Assembly (NCBI GenBank): GCA_963668605.1
Contig: OY764903.1
Span: 3,720,001 to 3,784,000 of the forward strand
Length of the DNA stretch: 64,000 nucleotides
Reading direction: 5' to 3'
Origin: G963668605 sp963668605
GTDB taxonomy: Bacteria; Acidobacteriota; Terriglobia; Bryobacterales; Bryobacteraceae
Positions 36,482 to 46,790 of this stretch are shown here, in pieces; position 1 is the first letter of the stretch; each line of letters begins with the position of its first letter. The notes beneath the pieces were generated by a model that saw only the letters and a program-made list of their open reading frames with translations, was not told the origin of the DNA and did not search any database. Position numbers and translations under genes: made by a program.

Positions 36482-36755
36482 TACGGATTTCCCATTCAGA
36501 CAGATCGATTTTCCGGGCCACACGGGGTGGAGCAGGCTTGTGAATTTGACTTTCACCTTCCACCCGATGTTCTCCCCGTTGCTACGTGCACTTCCAAACT
36601 CCTGGGGTTGCCCAATGGCCTTGACCCGCAAGGCAGTTCCGAGTGTTTCCGTGCTCGGAGGAGGCGCAGTTGCCTTTTCCATGGGCCGCCAGAGTCGCTC
36701 GGAATAATCGGGACAAAAGGATTAAAAGGCCGGCTGCCACGGAGGCGGTTGGATG

Positions 36756-36761
36756 TATAAT
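36756..36761 (+). promoter_or_regulatory. -10 box for receptor 4
   Basis: Perfect TATAAT preceded by TG, 34 nt upstream of the GTG start. The context TGTATAAT followed by a GGCCGGAA segment recurs before receptor 6 (48263). No clear -35 box. Confidence 0.5.
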
Positions 36762-36795
36762 TGCCTTGGCCGGAAGGCCAAAACGGAGGTGCTCT

Positions 36796-39700
36796 GTGAA
36801 CACTCTTGCAAACAGCCGTCTACTCAACCTATTGCTCCTGACGTTCGTGTCAGTTTTTTCGGCTAGCGCTCAGGTGGCGCCGACCGCCACGCTATCCGGG
36901 ACGGTCAGCGATCCTTCGGGCGCCGTGCTGCCTGGCGTGGCGCTCACGCTTACCCACCTCGACACCGGGCGCGAAATGGCCGCCACCTCAGACTCCGACG
37001 GCAAGTACCTCTTCACCTCGGTACCCGTCGGACTTTATCGTCTGCAAGCCGTGGCCAACGGGTTCTCAACGCTTCAGCAGACCGGTATCCGTCTGAACGT
37101 CAACACACCGACCACAGTCGACGTCCGCATGGCCCTCGGCAGCCTGTCGGACCAAGTGACGGTTAGCGCAGACGCCATCATGGTCAACACGCAGAGCGGC
37201 GCGCTCAGCCAGGTGGTGCAGCAGCGCTATCTCCAGGAATTGCCGCTCAACGGGCGCAACGCCGCCACGCTGGTCCGCATGGTTCCGGGCGTTGTCACCG
37301 GAACTGGCACCACGACAGCCGGCTATGCGAACTCGAGCGACACGATCGCGATCAGTGTGAACGGGTCGCGTGGCAATGAAGTGAACTACCGGCTGGACGG
37401 CGCCACGCACATGGACAATGTGACGAACCTGAATGCGACCTATCCGAACCCGGATGCGCTTCAGGAGTTCAGCGTTCAGACCAGCAATTACTCGGCACAG
37501 TACGGCAATTTCTCGGGCGCCGTCGTGAACGTCGTAACGCGCTCTGGCAGCAACGCGATCCATGGATCCGGTTTTTACTTTGTGCGCAACGGCGCGATGA
37601 ACGCCCGCAATTTTTTTGCTGCGCAGCCGGATAACCTGAAACGCAACCAGTTCGGCGGTACAGTAGGCGGTCCAATCGTTCGCAACAAACTCTTCTACTT
37701 CGCCAGCTACCAGGCCACGATCGTCCACAACACCTCGTTCACCAACACAGCCTACGTGCCGGACAATGCGCAGAGGCGCGGCGTCTTCTCCGGCCTCGGC
37801 AAGAGCATCACCGATCCGCTGACCGGGAAAGCGTTTCCCAACGCCATCATCCCGCCGGACCGGATTCTGCCGATCTCCACGAAGATGCTGGAGAAGGTAC
37901 CCGGCAGCTCCGATCCCACCGGGCTGCTGCGCTATGCCCGCCCGGACCGATATAACAGCCAGCAGGTGCTGGGCAAGGCGGACTACAGTCTCGGCCGTCA
38001 CCAGTTGTCCGGCAGCATCTTTTATGTGCGCTACACCGACCCCGGTTGGGACGGTGGCGGCACCCTGCTCACCGTGCGCATTGGCCAGCGCCAGACCACC
38101 CGCAATTTCAAGTTGCAGGACGTCTTCACCGTGCGGCCGAATCTGGTCAACACGATCGTGGCGTCCGGGCTCATGCTCGACTCGTTCAACTTGCGGATGT
38201 CTCCGTATTCCCTGGCCAGCTTCGGCGACGTATATTACACCTTGCCTCCCGAAGCGGACCGCGAGCTCGAACTCGGTGTGACCGGCTACGGCGGTTGGGG
38301 CAGCGTGAACAACACGCCTCCCGGCCAATGGATACGCCGCAACGTGGAAGTGAACGACACGGTCACCTGGATCAGGGGACGGCATACGCTCAACATGGGG
38401 GCCGAGTACACGCCCTTCACGATGTTCGATTCCTACACCAAGTACCAGCAGAGCGGCACCTTCAACTTCTCGGGACAGATCACGGGCAATGGCATCGCAG
38501 ATCTCCTGCTGGGCAAGGTCGCCACGTTCACACAAAGCGCGGGCAAGTTCAAACAGACGCGGGGCAAACAGGTGAGCTTCTTCGCGGAAGATACGTTTCG
38601 CGTGCTTCCCCGCCTGACGCTGACGGCCGGGCTGCGCTGGGATCCTTATCTTCCCTACCACGACCTCCTCGGGCAGGTCGCCGGTTACCGCGCAGGCACC
38701 CAGTCGAAACGCTTTGTGAATGCGCCGCCGGGCGCGATCTTCCCCGGCGACGCGGGCTTCCCCGAGGGCGGCATGAACAGCGACCTCAACAACATCGCCC
38801 CCCGCTTCGGCTTCGCCTTTACGCCCCGCTCCGGCAACCGCGCCACGTCGGTCCGCGGCGGCTATGGCATGTTTTTTGTCCGCCCCTTCCCGCGCCTGTA
38901 CAACAACTTCGTGGAATCGGCGCCGTTCAGCCCAACTATGAACCTCAACGGCGTGGACATGCAGAACCCTTACGTGTCGGCGGGCATTAAGAGTCCTTTC
39001 CCACCCTTCGCGCCCATGTCACTGGTGCCGGATTCGCCCTTCGTCTTCCCCATGCCGTACGCGTGGTTCGACGAGAATTGGGGTGTCGGAAATTCGCAGG
39101 CCTGGAATCTGACCATCGAACAGCAATTGACTACCGACCTGATGTTGCGCGCCGCATACGTTGGCAACAAAGGCACCCACCTGCAGAGCTTCCGTGAACG
39201 TAACGCCGCCGTCTACGGGCCTACCGCGACGGTCGCCAACACGAACGCCCGCCGGCCATTCGCACCCTACTACGCGTCGATGAAACAACTCGTCGACAGT
39301 GGCAACTCCGTGTACCACTCCCTGCAGATCACGCTGGAGAAGCGCTTCAGCAAGAACTTCTCCATGCTCGCGTTCTACACGTTTTCGAAGTCGATCGACG
39401 ACGAGTCGAACAACGCACAGTTCACGTTCTCCAACCCGCACCCCACCGATCAGCGTTTCAACCGCGGCGTTTCGGATTTTGATACCCGCCACAATTTCCG
39501 CATTACGGGCGTCTACCAGTTGCCCGGTTTGAAGGGCAAAAGCGCTCTGCTGCGCTTAGCCCTGGGCGGTTGGGAATTCATGGAGCTTCTCGACTATCGC
39601 AGCGGTTTGCCCTTCGGTCTCAGTTCCGGACGCGACAACTCCTTCAGCGGGATGAACCTGGACCGCGCCGACATCACGGGCAACCCGGCGCTGCCGGGGG

Positions 39701-40017
39701 GCCGCTCCGAAACCGAGTTCCTCACCCGCTATTTCGACACAACTAAGGTTAGTTTCAACGCGTTGGGTACTTACGGAAACTCGCCGCGCAATTTCCTGCG
39801 AGGGCTGGGCTCCTTCAATATCGATTCCGCGATTCAGAAAGTCTTCCCCATCCGCGAACGTTTGCAGATGCAGCTCCGCGGGGAGTTCTTCAATTCGTTC
39901 AACCACGCTAACTTCGGCCTGCCAGGCAGCAGTGTGAGCTCGACAGCGAACTTCGGGCGTATCAATGGGGCCAACGACCCGCGCATTCTGCAGATCTGCG
40001 GAAAACTGGTTTTCTGA
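36796..40017 (+). CDS. TonB-dependent receptor, Oar-like (4)
   Basis: About 1073 residues from GTG 36796, chosen because GGAGGT (36785-36790) lies 5 nt upstream and a clean signal peptide follows (VNTLANSRLLNLLLLTFVSV, ending SASAQ). The frame is open back to 36643, but the extra residues are unlike a leader. Carboxypeptidase-regulatory domain (LSGTVSDPSGAVLPGVALTL), plug with ELPLNGRNAATLVRMVPGVV and FSVQTSNYSAQYGNFSGAVV, then the barrel; it ends in Phe (CGKLVF). It runs divergently from the esterase/receptor 3 unit and is followed 265 nt later by receptor 5, with no terminator I can see. Confidence 0.92.
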   Translation: MNTLANSRLLNLLLLTFVSVFSASAQVAPTATLSGTVSDPSGAVLPGVALTLTHLDTGREMAATSDSDGKYLFTSVPVGLYRLQAVANGFSTLQQTGIRLNVNTPTTVDVRMALGSLSDQVTVSADAIMVNTQSGALSQVVQQRYLQELPLNGRNAATLVRMVPGVVTGTGTTTAGYANSSDTIAISVNGSRGNEVNYRLDGATHMDNVTNLNATYPNPDALQEFSVQTSNYSAQYGNFSGAVVNVVTRSGSNAIHGSGFYFVRNGAMNARNFFAAQPDNLKRNQFGGTVGGPIVRNKLFYFASYQATIVHNTSFTNTAYVPDNAQRRGVFSGLGKSITDPLTGKAFPNAIIPPDRILPISTKMLEKVPGSSDPTGLLRYARPDRYNSQQVLGKADYSLGRHQLSGSIFYVRYTDPGWDGGGTLLTVRIGQRQTTRNFKLQDVFTVRPNLVNTIVASGLMLDSFNLRMSPYSLASFGDVYYTLPPEADRELELGVTGYGGWGSVNNTPPGQWIRRNVEVNDTVTWIRGRHTLNMGAEYTPFTMFDSYTKYQQSGTFNFSGQITGNGIADLLLGKVATFTQSAGKFKQTRGKQVSFFAEDTFRVLPRLTLTAGLRWDPYLPYHDLLGQVAGYRAGTQSKRFVNAPPGAIFPGDAGFPEGGMNSDLNNIAPRFGFAFTPRSGNRATSVRGGYGMFFVRPFPRLYNNFVESAPFSPTMNLNGVDMQNPYVSAGIKSPFPPFAPMSLVPDSPFVFPMPYAWFDENWGVGNSQAWNLTIEQQLTTDLMLRAAYVGNKGTHLQSFRERNAAVYGPTATVANTNARRPFAPYYASMKQLVDSGNSVYHSLQITLEKRFSKNFSMLAFYTFSKSIDDESNNAQFTFSNPHPTDQRFNRGVSDFDTRHNFRITGVYQLPGLKGKSALLRLALGGWEFMELLDYRSGLPFGLSSGRDNSFSGMNLDRADITGNPALPGGRSETEFLTRYFDTTKVSFNALGTYGNSPRNFLRGLGSFNIDSAIQKVFPIRERLQMQLRGEFFNSFNHANFGLPGSSVSSTANFGRINGANDPRILQICGKLVF

Positions 40018-40282
40018 CCGCGGCATTTCCGGTGATCACTTCGCCGGCGCCGTACCGTTCTGGTAAACCAAGCCGGCGTGGTCCGCAATAGATACAGGCG
40101 GCGCGGCGACCGGCCACGATCGACAGCGACGAGGTTGCTGCGTCGATCTTGGCTGATCAAAACAGCGCTCTGCGGTATCAACATCTTCTGCTCCTTGTGT
40201 TGGGTTGGCCACAGATGTAAAATCGGCGACAGTCTTGTGACGGGGTTTCCAAGACGGAAATTCTGGGTTAGGAGCTGACAAA

Positions 40283-43200
40283 GTGAAAATTGAAACTTTG
40301 GCGATCTTGCTCTGTATGACCGCCGCTCTCGGACAGGAAACGCGATCTACGTTATCCGGAACCGTGACGGATTCCTCTGGTGCCGCGGTTATTGATGCCG
40401 CCATCTCGGTAGTTCAAACCAGCACTAATTTGCGCCTTGCTGCACGTTCGCGTCAGGACGGACAGTACGTACTGTCGTCGCTTCCGCCGGGGCCGTGCGA
40501 AATTTCCGTCGAGGCCGCGGGTTTCCGCAAGTTCGTCCGTCGTGGAATCACGTTGAATGCTGGCGATAAAGTCACAGTCGATGTTCGCCTGGAAGTCGGA
40601 ACGCAATCTGACTCCGTGACGGTGACGGCTGAGCTGACCGGACTCGAGACCAACCAGACCGTCATGGGTCAGGTAATGGACAGCAAGCGCGTCTCGGAAC
40701 TGCCATTGAACGGGCGCTCGTATATCATGCTGCTTCAGCTTTCCGCCGGAGTTGTTTTCACACAGCAGCAATTTGGGGCTGTCGGATGGTCCGGCACGCG
40801 CCAGTGGGAGACGGGCCCGAGCGCAGCGCCATTCAGTATCCACGGAAGCCGGCCGGGTACCAACGCCTTTCTTCTGGACGGGGCTCCGCAAGGCGTGGAG
40901 GGCGGTGTCAGCTACATACCATTTGCCGACGCTATCGAGGAGTTCAAAGTTGTGGCGCCAACTTCAGACGCATCGCAAGGTCTCTCCGGCGGTGGCGTGG
41001 TCAGCATCACGATGAAATCCGGCACTAATCAGTTGCACGGCCTGGCCAGCGAATTTCTGCGCAACAACATTTTCGATGCCAACACCACTCAGACGAACCG
41101 TGCTGCCGCCCAAAGTCCATATCTGAAGAAGCAGCAGCACCAGTGGAATAACTTTTCCGCTATGATCGGTGGGCCTATTATCAAGAACAAATTCTTCTAT
41201 TCCGGCAGCTACGATGGATTCCGCCAGCGCCAGCCTGGACCCATCACTACTACGGTTCCCACGCTGGCGCAGCGCACGGGAGATTTCTCCCAAACCTTGA
41301 ACTCGTCCGGGCAGTTGATTGTGATCTATGATCCGCTTACCACCCGTCAGCAGGGGAACGCCTTCGTGCGTGATGCGTTTGCGGGTAACCGCCTGCCGGC
41401 CGGGCGCATGCCCGCGTTATCGCGTAACATCATGCCATATTTTCCGCTCCCGAACATTGTTACGAACCCGGTCACTAACTTCAATAATTATGCGGCGGCT
41501 CCCAATGTCGGGCTCTATCAATATGACAGCTACCACGCAAAGTTCGATTACCTGTGGAGCGAGAAGCACCGAACCTTTGCCAGCGTCACGCAAAGCTGGG
41601 GAATCGAGTACCGGCAGACCAACGGATTCCCGCGCGATAACCCTGGCATGACAGGCGGCAACCCGAACGGCCGGCAACATGCCGCCTCCACACTCGATCA
41701 CGTATACAGCGTCAACTCCACCACTGTCCTGAACGCCAGGCTGGCCTGGGACCGCTTCATTCAAATCAATGAACGGCGTTCCGCTGCCGCTTTCGAAGGT
41801 GCGCAACTTGGTTTCGACGGGCCGGCAGGTTCCGCTCCGGTGACACGTTTCCCTGCTCTCAGCTTCACAGATTACGCCAACATGGCAAATGCGCCGGCTA
41901 CCACCTATTCACCAAACAATGTCTACACGGCAGTGTTCGATGCTTCGAAGAGCTTGAATCGCCATCTACTGAAGACGGGGTTGCGCGTCAGCGAGAGTCG
42001 TTATAACCGCATCAGTCCTGGCAACCAGTGGGGGCAGTTCGCGTTTGACAGAGGCTTCACGCAGCGCGATCCCCAGCGTGCCGATGCCACTTCCGGACAG
42101 GCGATGGCATCGTTTCTGCTGGGGTACGCTGCCAGCGGCGGGACGGACATCACGCCGCAATCCAGCTATAAGAACAAGCTGTTCGGTCTGTATGTCCAGG
42201 ACGATTGGCGGCTGAACAAGAGATTAACGCTCAACCTGGGGTTGCGGTGGGACGTGCAGACTTCCCCAACGGAGCGTTACAACCGCATGATCCGCGGATT
42301 CGATCCCCGCGTCACTTATCAGCTTGGCGCCGCACAGGCGCAGGGCGGATTCCTCTTTGCGGATAAGGACAATCGCCAGTCGTGGTCCACAAGCCGGCGC
42401 GACTTGCAGCCCCGGCTCGGAATGGCCTACCAGGTAACCCGAAAAATGGTTTTTCGTGCCGGTTACGGGCTCAGCTTCCTTCCGGTCAACGGGACTGGGG
42501 GAGCCGGCAGCATCCTTCAGACCGGATTCTCGCGGACCACCCCGTACGTAGCCGTCAGCGGGGGCGGCGTAAACTCGTACATACCCGGCCTGCTCGGCAA
42601 CAGCACGTTCATGCGGCCTTTCCCGAACGGCATCCTGCAGCCGTTCGGCGCCGGCCTCGGACCGAAGACGCAGGTAGGCCAGGCGATCAGCTTCCAGGAT
42701 GCGGACTATCAGGTCCCCCGTGTGCACCAGATGCAGGCCGGCTTCGATTTCGAATTGCCATGGAAGACCACGGCGGAAATTTCGTACGTGGGGAGCCGGA
42801 CGCGGAAGTTTCCGGTTTCCCGCAACCTGAACGCCGTTCCTTTGGCGGAACGCGTCAAAGGGGTGGCCGATCCGACCTATCTGACCACCAGCGTGCCCAA
42901 TCCCTTTGCCGGGGCTCCGGAATTGACCGGGACCGGCTTGGGCGCCGCCACTGTAGCGCGCTCGCAGGTATTGTTGCCTTTTCCGCAGTTCGGGGGAGTC
43001 ACCGACAGTACTTATTCCATCGGCACAACCTCTTACAATTCCATGGAAGTTAAGGTCCAGAGGCGGATGCGCGCCGGACTGGCGCTCACCGTTTCCTATA
43101 CGTTAGCCAAGACGCTCGAAGCGATCACGTACCGCGAGGCGCAATACGATGCGCCATCACGTGGCCTGGCGGATTTCGACCGCACGCACCACCTGACCGT

Positions 43201-43747
43201 CATCGCCTTGTACGACCTGCCCATCGGGCGCGGAAAGCGGGTGGGGTCCAACTGGGGCCGGGTGTTCGATACGATCCTGGGAAACTGGCAGTACAACATC
43301 GCCCTGGAACACATGAGTGGTTCGCCCACAGCGCTGCCGGATGCCACTCCCATGGGAGACCCACGCCTGACCGGAGATCAGAAGAGCTTCGATCGATGGT
43401 TCAACACTTGCACCATGTTGACGAGCGGCACGCGTGCTAACTGCGTTTCGCCGGCGGAACCTGTGGCATGGGTACAACTGAAGCCAAACGAGTTACGCAC
43501 CTATGGCTTCCGATTTCCGAACCTACGCAATCCGTGGAGACCGCAGTTCAACATGTCTCTGTTCAAGAGCTTTCCCGTTCACGAGCGGGTACGGCTGGAG
43601 TTGCGCGCGGAGGCGTTTAATGCCTTCAACACGCCCATGTACGGAGCACCGAACACGACGCTCACCAGCCCGCAATTCGGCGTCATCACGCCAGACCAGA
43701 TAAACTTCTCACGCGACATGCAGTTTGCGTTGAGAATCAAATTTTAA
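40283..43747 (+). CDS. TonB-dependent receptor, Oar-like (5), first gene of the sulfatase operon
   Basis: 1154 residues starting with GTG, with AGGAG at 40270-40274. Short signal (VKIETLAILLCMTAALGQ), carboxypeptidase-regulatory domain (LSGTVTDSSGAAVIDAAISV), plug (SELPLNGRSYIMLLQLSAGV; VSITMKSGTNQLHGLASEFL), barrel ending FALRIKF. The next gene begins 18 nt downstream and two sulfatases follow, so this receptor most likely imports a sulfated sugar derivative. It lacks SusD; how ligand is captured at the surface is unclear, as for other Oar-like receptors. Confidence 0.93.
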   Translation: MKIETLAILLCMTAALGQETRSTLSGTVTDSSGAAVIDAAISVVQTSTNLRLAARSRQDGQYVLSSLPPGPCEISVEAAGFRKFVRRGITLNAGDKVTVDVRLEVGTQSDSVTVTAELTGLETNQTVMGQVMDSKRVSELPLNGRSYIMLLQLSAGVVFTQQQFGAVGWSGTRQWETGPSAAPFSIHGSRPGTNAFLLDGAPQGVEGGVSYIPFADAIEEFKVVAPTSDASQGLSGGGVVSITMKSGTNQLHGLASEFLRNNIFDANTTQTNRAAAQSPYLKKQQHQWNNFSAMIGGPIIKNKFFYSGSYDGFRQRQPGPITTTVPTLAQRTGDFSQTLNSSGQLIVIYDPLTTRQQGNAFVRDAFAGNRLPAGRMPALSRNIMPYFPLPNIVTNPVTNFNNYAAAPNVGLYQYDSYHAKFDYLWSEKHRTFASVTQSWGIEYRQTNGFPRDNPGMTGGNPNGRQHAASTLDHVYSVNSTTVLNARLAWDRFIQINERRSAAAFEGAQLGFDGPAGSAPVTRFPALSFTDYANMANAPATTYSPNNVYTAVFDASKSLNRHLLKTGLRVSESRYNRISPGNQWGQFAFDRGFTQRDPQRADATSGQAMASFLLGYAASGGTDITPQSSYKNKLFGLYVQDDWRLNKRLTLNLGLRWDVQTSPTERYNRMIRGFDPRVTYQLGAAQAQGGFLFADKDNRQSWSTSRRDLQPRLGMAYQVTRKMVFRAGYGLSFLPVNGTGGAGSILQTGFSRTTPYVAVSGGGVNSYIPGLLGNSTFMRPFPNGILQPFGAGLGPKTQVGQAISFQDADYQVPRVHQMQAGFDFELPWKTTAEISYVGSRTRKFPVSRNLNAVPLAERVKGVADPTYLTTSVPNPFAGAPELTGTGLGAATVARSQVLLPFPQFGGVTDSTYSIGTTSYNSMEVKVQRRMRAGLALTVSYTLAKTLEAITYREAQYDAPSRGLADFDRTHHLTVIALYDLPIGRGKRVGSNWGRVFDTILGNWQYNIALEHMSGSPTALPDATPMGDPRLTGDQKSFDRWFNTCTMLTSGTRANCVSPAEPVAWVQLKPNELRTYGFRFPNLRNPWRPQFNMSLFKSFPVHERVRLELRAEAFNAFNTPMYGAPNTTLTSPQFGVITPDQINFSRDMQFALRIKF

Positions 43748-43765
43748 ATCGTCGACAGGAGAACC

Positions 43766-44962
43766 ATGCAGGATCGCCGATCTTTCCTCAACCAGTCCGT
43801 ACGTGGAGCAGTCGCTCCAGTGATTCTTTCGTCCCTTGCACGCGGCGCCAATGAGCGGCCGGCATACGGGCTAATAGGGACGGGGAACCGGGGGCGCCTC
43901 CTGAACGGAATCTTCCAGAAACTCGGAGCGGAGTGCGCCGCGCTCTGCGACGTGTACGAGCCCAATCTCGAACGCGCCAAACAAGCAGCGCCGAAGGGTG
44001 TGCGAACGTACGTGGATTACCACGATCTACTTGCCCAGCGTGGCCTCGATTTCGTAGTTGTGGCGACTCCCGAGCACCAGCACTTGCCCATGCTGCTGGC
44101 CGGCGTGGCGGCCGGGAAAGACGTGTATCAGGAGAAGCCGTTCTCACACAAGCTTGAGCAAAACAAGATCATGATTCAGGCCGTGCGGAAGAGCAATCGC
44201 ATCGTGCAGATCGGAATGCAGCGACGCAGCATGCCGTACATCACGAAGGCGCGGGACCTGGTTTGCCAGGGCGCGCTCGGCACAGTCTCGCAGGCGAGCG
44301 CCAGTTGGAACATGCTTTACAAGGCGCCGCTTCACGATGCGCCCCTGGATGGCAAGCTCGACTGGGAGCGTTTCCTGGGGCCCGCTCCAAAGCGCCCGCT
44401 TGAGCCCAAACGCTTCCGCTGGTGGCGGGGCTTCTGGGATTATTCTGGAGGCAATTCAACCGATCAGGGCGCCCATTTGATGGACGTCGTGCATTCGGTC
44501 GGCGGATTCGAGCGGCCGCTTTCGGCGGTGTGTTCCGGAATCGTCAAGCTGGCGGCCGGCGCGGAGGCGCCGGATGTATTCTCCGCAGCCCTCGAATATC
44601 CAGGTGCACTGGTCACCTGGAGCCTGAATTATTGCGCTGCTTACGACTCAGATTGGCGCGTCAAGTTCCTGGGTGACGAGGCGGCCATGATCATTGACCG
44701 CCGCGGTGCGCGGGTCTATAAGAACACGGAACTCCGGGATGCCGAGCGTCGAGGCAGGGCGGCAGAGCCTGTCATCGAAGAGAAAACCGACTTCGATGTG
44801 GACCCGCACATCCGCAACTTTCTCGATTGCATCCGCACCAGGAAAGAACCGAATTGTCCGGTTGAAATCGCTGCGGCCGCAGTTACGGGACCGCACCTGG
44901 TAAATGCCGCGTTGCGCCGCGAAACGAAGGTCCGGCTAAATGCCAACGGCGAGATGATCTGA
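43766..44962 (+). CDS. Tat-exported Gfo/Idh/MocA family oxidoreductase
   Basis: NAD(P)-dependent sugar or cyclitol oxidoreductase of 398 residues. Twin-arginine leader (MQDRRSFLNQSVRGAVAPVI), then a Rossmann fold (YGLIGTGNRGRLLNG, about 34-48) and the family motif EKPFSH (123-128) carrying the catalytic-region Lys. The C-terminal alpha/beta domain includes W-D-Y-S-G-G-N-S-T-D-Q-G-A-H-L-M-D, with the His typical of the family. AGGAG sits 6 nt before the ATG. Tat export lets the protein carry a tightly bound cofactor to the periplasm, as in glucose-fructose oxidoreductase. It lies between receptor 5 and sulfatase C, so it may oxidise a desulfated or sulfated sugar; the substrate is unknown. Confidence 0.92.
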   Translation: MQDRRSFLNQSVRGAVAPVILSSLARGANERPAYGLIGTGNRGRLLNGIFQKLGAECAALCDVYEPNLERAKQAAPKGVRTYVDYHDLLAQRGLDFVVVATPEHQHLPMLLAGVAAGKDVYQEKPFSHKLEQNKIMIQAVRKSNRIVQIGMQRRSMPYITKARDLVCQGALGTVSQASASWNMLYKAPLHDAPLDGKLDWERFLGPAPKRPLEPKRFRWWRGFWDYSGGNSTDQGAHLMDVVHSVGGFERPLSAVCSGIVKLAAGAEAPDVFSAALEYPGALVTWSLNYCAAYDSDWRVKFLGDEAAMIIDRRGARVYKNTELRDAERRGRAAEPVIEEKTDFDVDPHIRNFLDCIRTRKEPNCPVEIAAAAVTGPHLVNAALRRETKVRLNANGEMI

Positions 44963-45026
44963 AGTCCGTTCGTCTGTTTGCTAATCTCTTTGTCTATTAA
45001 GACCAGATCCAAAGGAGCCTGCTACT

Positions 45027-46649
45027 TTGAATAGAAGAGAATTCCTGGGAGTGATGGGTGGCGCGGCGGCCGCGCCCGCGTTCGACGCCGCACCACCGGC
45101 CAAGAGGCCCAATCTCCTCCTCGTCCTAGCCGATGACATGGGCTTCTCCGATGCCGGCTGCTACGGTGGAGCGATCGATACTCCCAATTTGGACCGCCTT
45201 GCAGCCCGGGGACTGCGGTTTACGCAAGGGTACAACACCGCCCGCTGCGGGCCCTCGCGAAGCTGCCTGCTCACGGGGTACTACGCGCAACAGACCGCGG
45301 CCGATACCATGACACGGGGCAACATCCCCAACTGGACGCGATTTTTCCCCGACTACCTGAAGCCGCTCGGCTATCGCACATACCATTCCGGCAAGTGGCA
45401 CATCCGCTGCACTCCCCGCGAAGGCGTCGGCTTCGATCATTCCTATACCCTGCTGGACGAAAATCGCTACTTCACGCCACAAATCCTTGAACTCGACGGC
45501 GAACGTCTCCCAGCGCCCAAGCCAGAAGATCATTACTACAGCACCGTTGCGATTGCCGATAACGCAGTCCGGTTTCTCAAAGAGCACGCCCGCGATCACG
45601 CGCATGCTCCCTTTTTCCTCTATCTGGCTCCCCACTCCCCACACTTCCCCCTGCATGCGCTGCCCGAGGACATTGAGCGGTACAAAGACCGGTTCGCCGA
45701 AGGCTGGGACGTCGCCCGCGAGCAAAAGTTCACGCGGATGCGCCGCATGGGCCTGGTGAACTGCGCGCTCCCACCGCGGGAGCCCAACATGTGGACGCGA
45801 TGGAACACGCCGGACGACGAACTGTTCGCCAAGGTTGGCCGCGGTGAAGTAACCCGTGCCGTGCCATGGTCCACCTTGACGCCGGAACAGAAGAGCTTTC
45901 AACGAACGAAGATGGCGATTCACGCCGCCATGATCACCCGCATGGACCTGGAGATCGGCAAGGTACTCAGCCAGGTACAGGCCATGGGCGCCGAACGCGA
46001 CACCGTGGTCGTCTTCCTATCCGACAACGGAGCGAGTTCTGAGCAGATAATTCGCGGCGATGGCCACGACTCTGCCGCGCCCCCCGGCTCGGCTCGCTCG
46101 TTCCTGGGACTGGGACCGGGCTGGTCAACCTGCTCCAACACTCCGTTGCGTCTGCACAAGTCCTGGGTCAACGAGGGCGGCATCGCCTCGCCGATGATCG
46201 TGTCTTGGCTGAACGGGATTGGGGACCATAACAAGCTGCGCCACGATCCTTGCCATTTCGTGGACATCCTCCCCACTTTGGTCGACCTGGCTGGCGGCGA
46301 TACGGCTGCGAACTTGCCGTCGGGCGCCCCGCCACTGGCCGGGAGAAGCCTCGCCCCGGCGTTCCGGAAAGACGGTGCCGCCCCTCACGAATTTCTGTAT
46401 TTCAATCACAATAACAACCGGGCAATCCGTGCCGGCGACTGGAAATTGATCGCCACCGGCGAGACGGGGCCTTGGGAATTGTACGACCTCGGCAAGGACC
46501 GCTGCGAGATGCGGAATTTGGCTTCCGCGCAGCCCGAACGCGTACAAAAGCTGGCAGCGATGTGGAAAGAGCACGACGACACGTTCACGCGGGTGCGTGA
46601 GAGCTCTCCACCGTCCACCAGACCCTTGCAGGTCAAGCGAAAGTCCTGA
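45027..46649 (+). CDS. Tat-exported S1-type sulfatase (C)
   Basis: 540 residues. TTG start with AAAGGAG 9 nt upstream. Twin-arginine leader (MNRREFLGVMGGAAAAPAFD). Catalytic Cys74-G-P-S-Arg78 (Gly instead of the common Ser at the second position); metal pair Asp36-Asp37 (VLADDMGFSDAGCYGG); HSGKWHIRC carries the conserved Lys and His; second metal region FLSDNGASSEQ. It is 64 nt downstream of the oxidoreductase and 141 nt upstream of sulfatase D. It is unlike sulfatase D in metal pair and motif, so the two may remove different sulfate esters. Confidence 0.92.
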   Translation: MNRREFLGVMGGAAAAPAFDAAPPAKRPNLLLVLADDMGFSDAGCYGGAIDTPNLDRLAARGLRFTQGYNTARCGPSRSCLLTGYYAQQTAADTMTRGNIPNWTRFFPDYLKPLGYRTYHSGKWHIRCTPREGVGFDHSYTLLDENRYFTPQILELDGERLPAPKPEDHYYSTVAIADNAVRFLKEHARDHAHAPFFLYLAPHSPHFPLHALPEDIERYKDRFAEGWDVAREQKFTRMRRMGLVNCALPPREPNMWTRWNTPDDELFAKVGRGEVTRAVPWSTLTPEQKSFQRTKMAIHAAMITRMDLEIGKVLSQVQAMGAERDTVVVFLSDNGASSEQIIRGDGHDSAAPPGSARSFLGLGPGWSTCSNTPLRLHKSWVNEGGIASPMIVSWLNGIGDHNKLRHDPCHFVDILPTLVDLAGGDTAANLPSGAPPLAGRSLAPAFRKDGAAPHEFLYFNHNNNRAIRAGDWKLIATGETGPWELYDLGKDRCEMRNLASAQPERVQKLAAMWKEHDDTFTRVRESSPPSTRPLQVKRKS

Positions 46650-46699
46650 TAAGCCTGGCCTGAAAGCTCGATGAGCGAGGAAAACAAAATACCCATTCC

Positions 46700-46744
46700 G
46701 AGCCGCAGCCGATAGGTTTGGTTGCGGCTGCGCATCCGCGGCTC
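46700..46744. repeat. Inverted repeat between sulfatases C and D
   Basis: GAGCCGC (46700-46706) pairs with GCGGCTC (46738-46744), and an alternative inner hairpin pairs GCCGCAGCC with GGTTGCGGC. There is no T-run, so it looks like an mRNA structure (stability or processing) more than a terminator. It lies about 45 nt before the TTG of sulfatase D. Confidence 0.4.
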
Positions 46745-46790
46745 AGCTTGAGTACTACGCGCGACGAGTGAGTGTTGAGGGAGGAGCACA

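Noticed and set aside
37066..38661. Long leftward open frame (531 codons) antisense to receptor 4
   Set aside because: Its His/Arg/Val-rich composition is that of a shadow of a GC-rich gene; there is no leader, domain or ribosome site, and receptor 4 on the other strand is clearly real.
46700..46744. Rho-independent terminator between sulfatases C and D
   Set aside because: The inverted repeat has no following T-run, so it is listed only as a repeat/structure.
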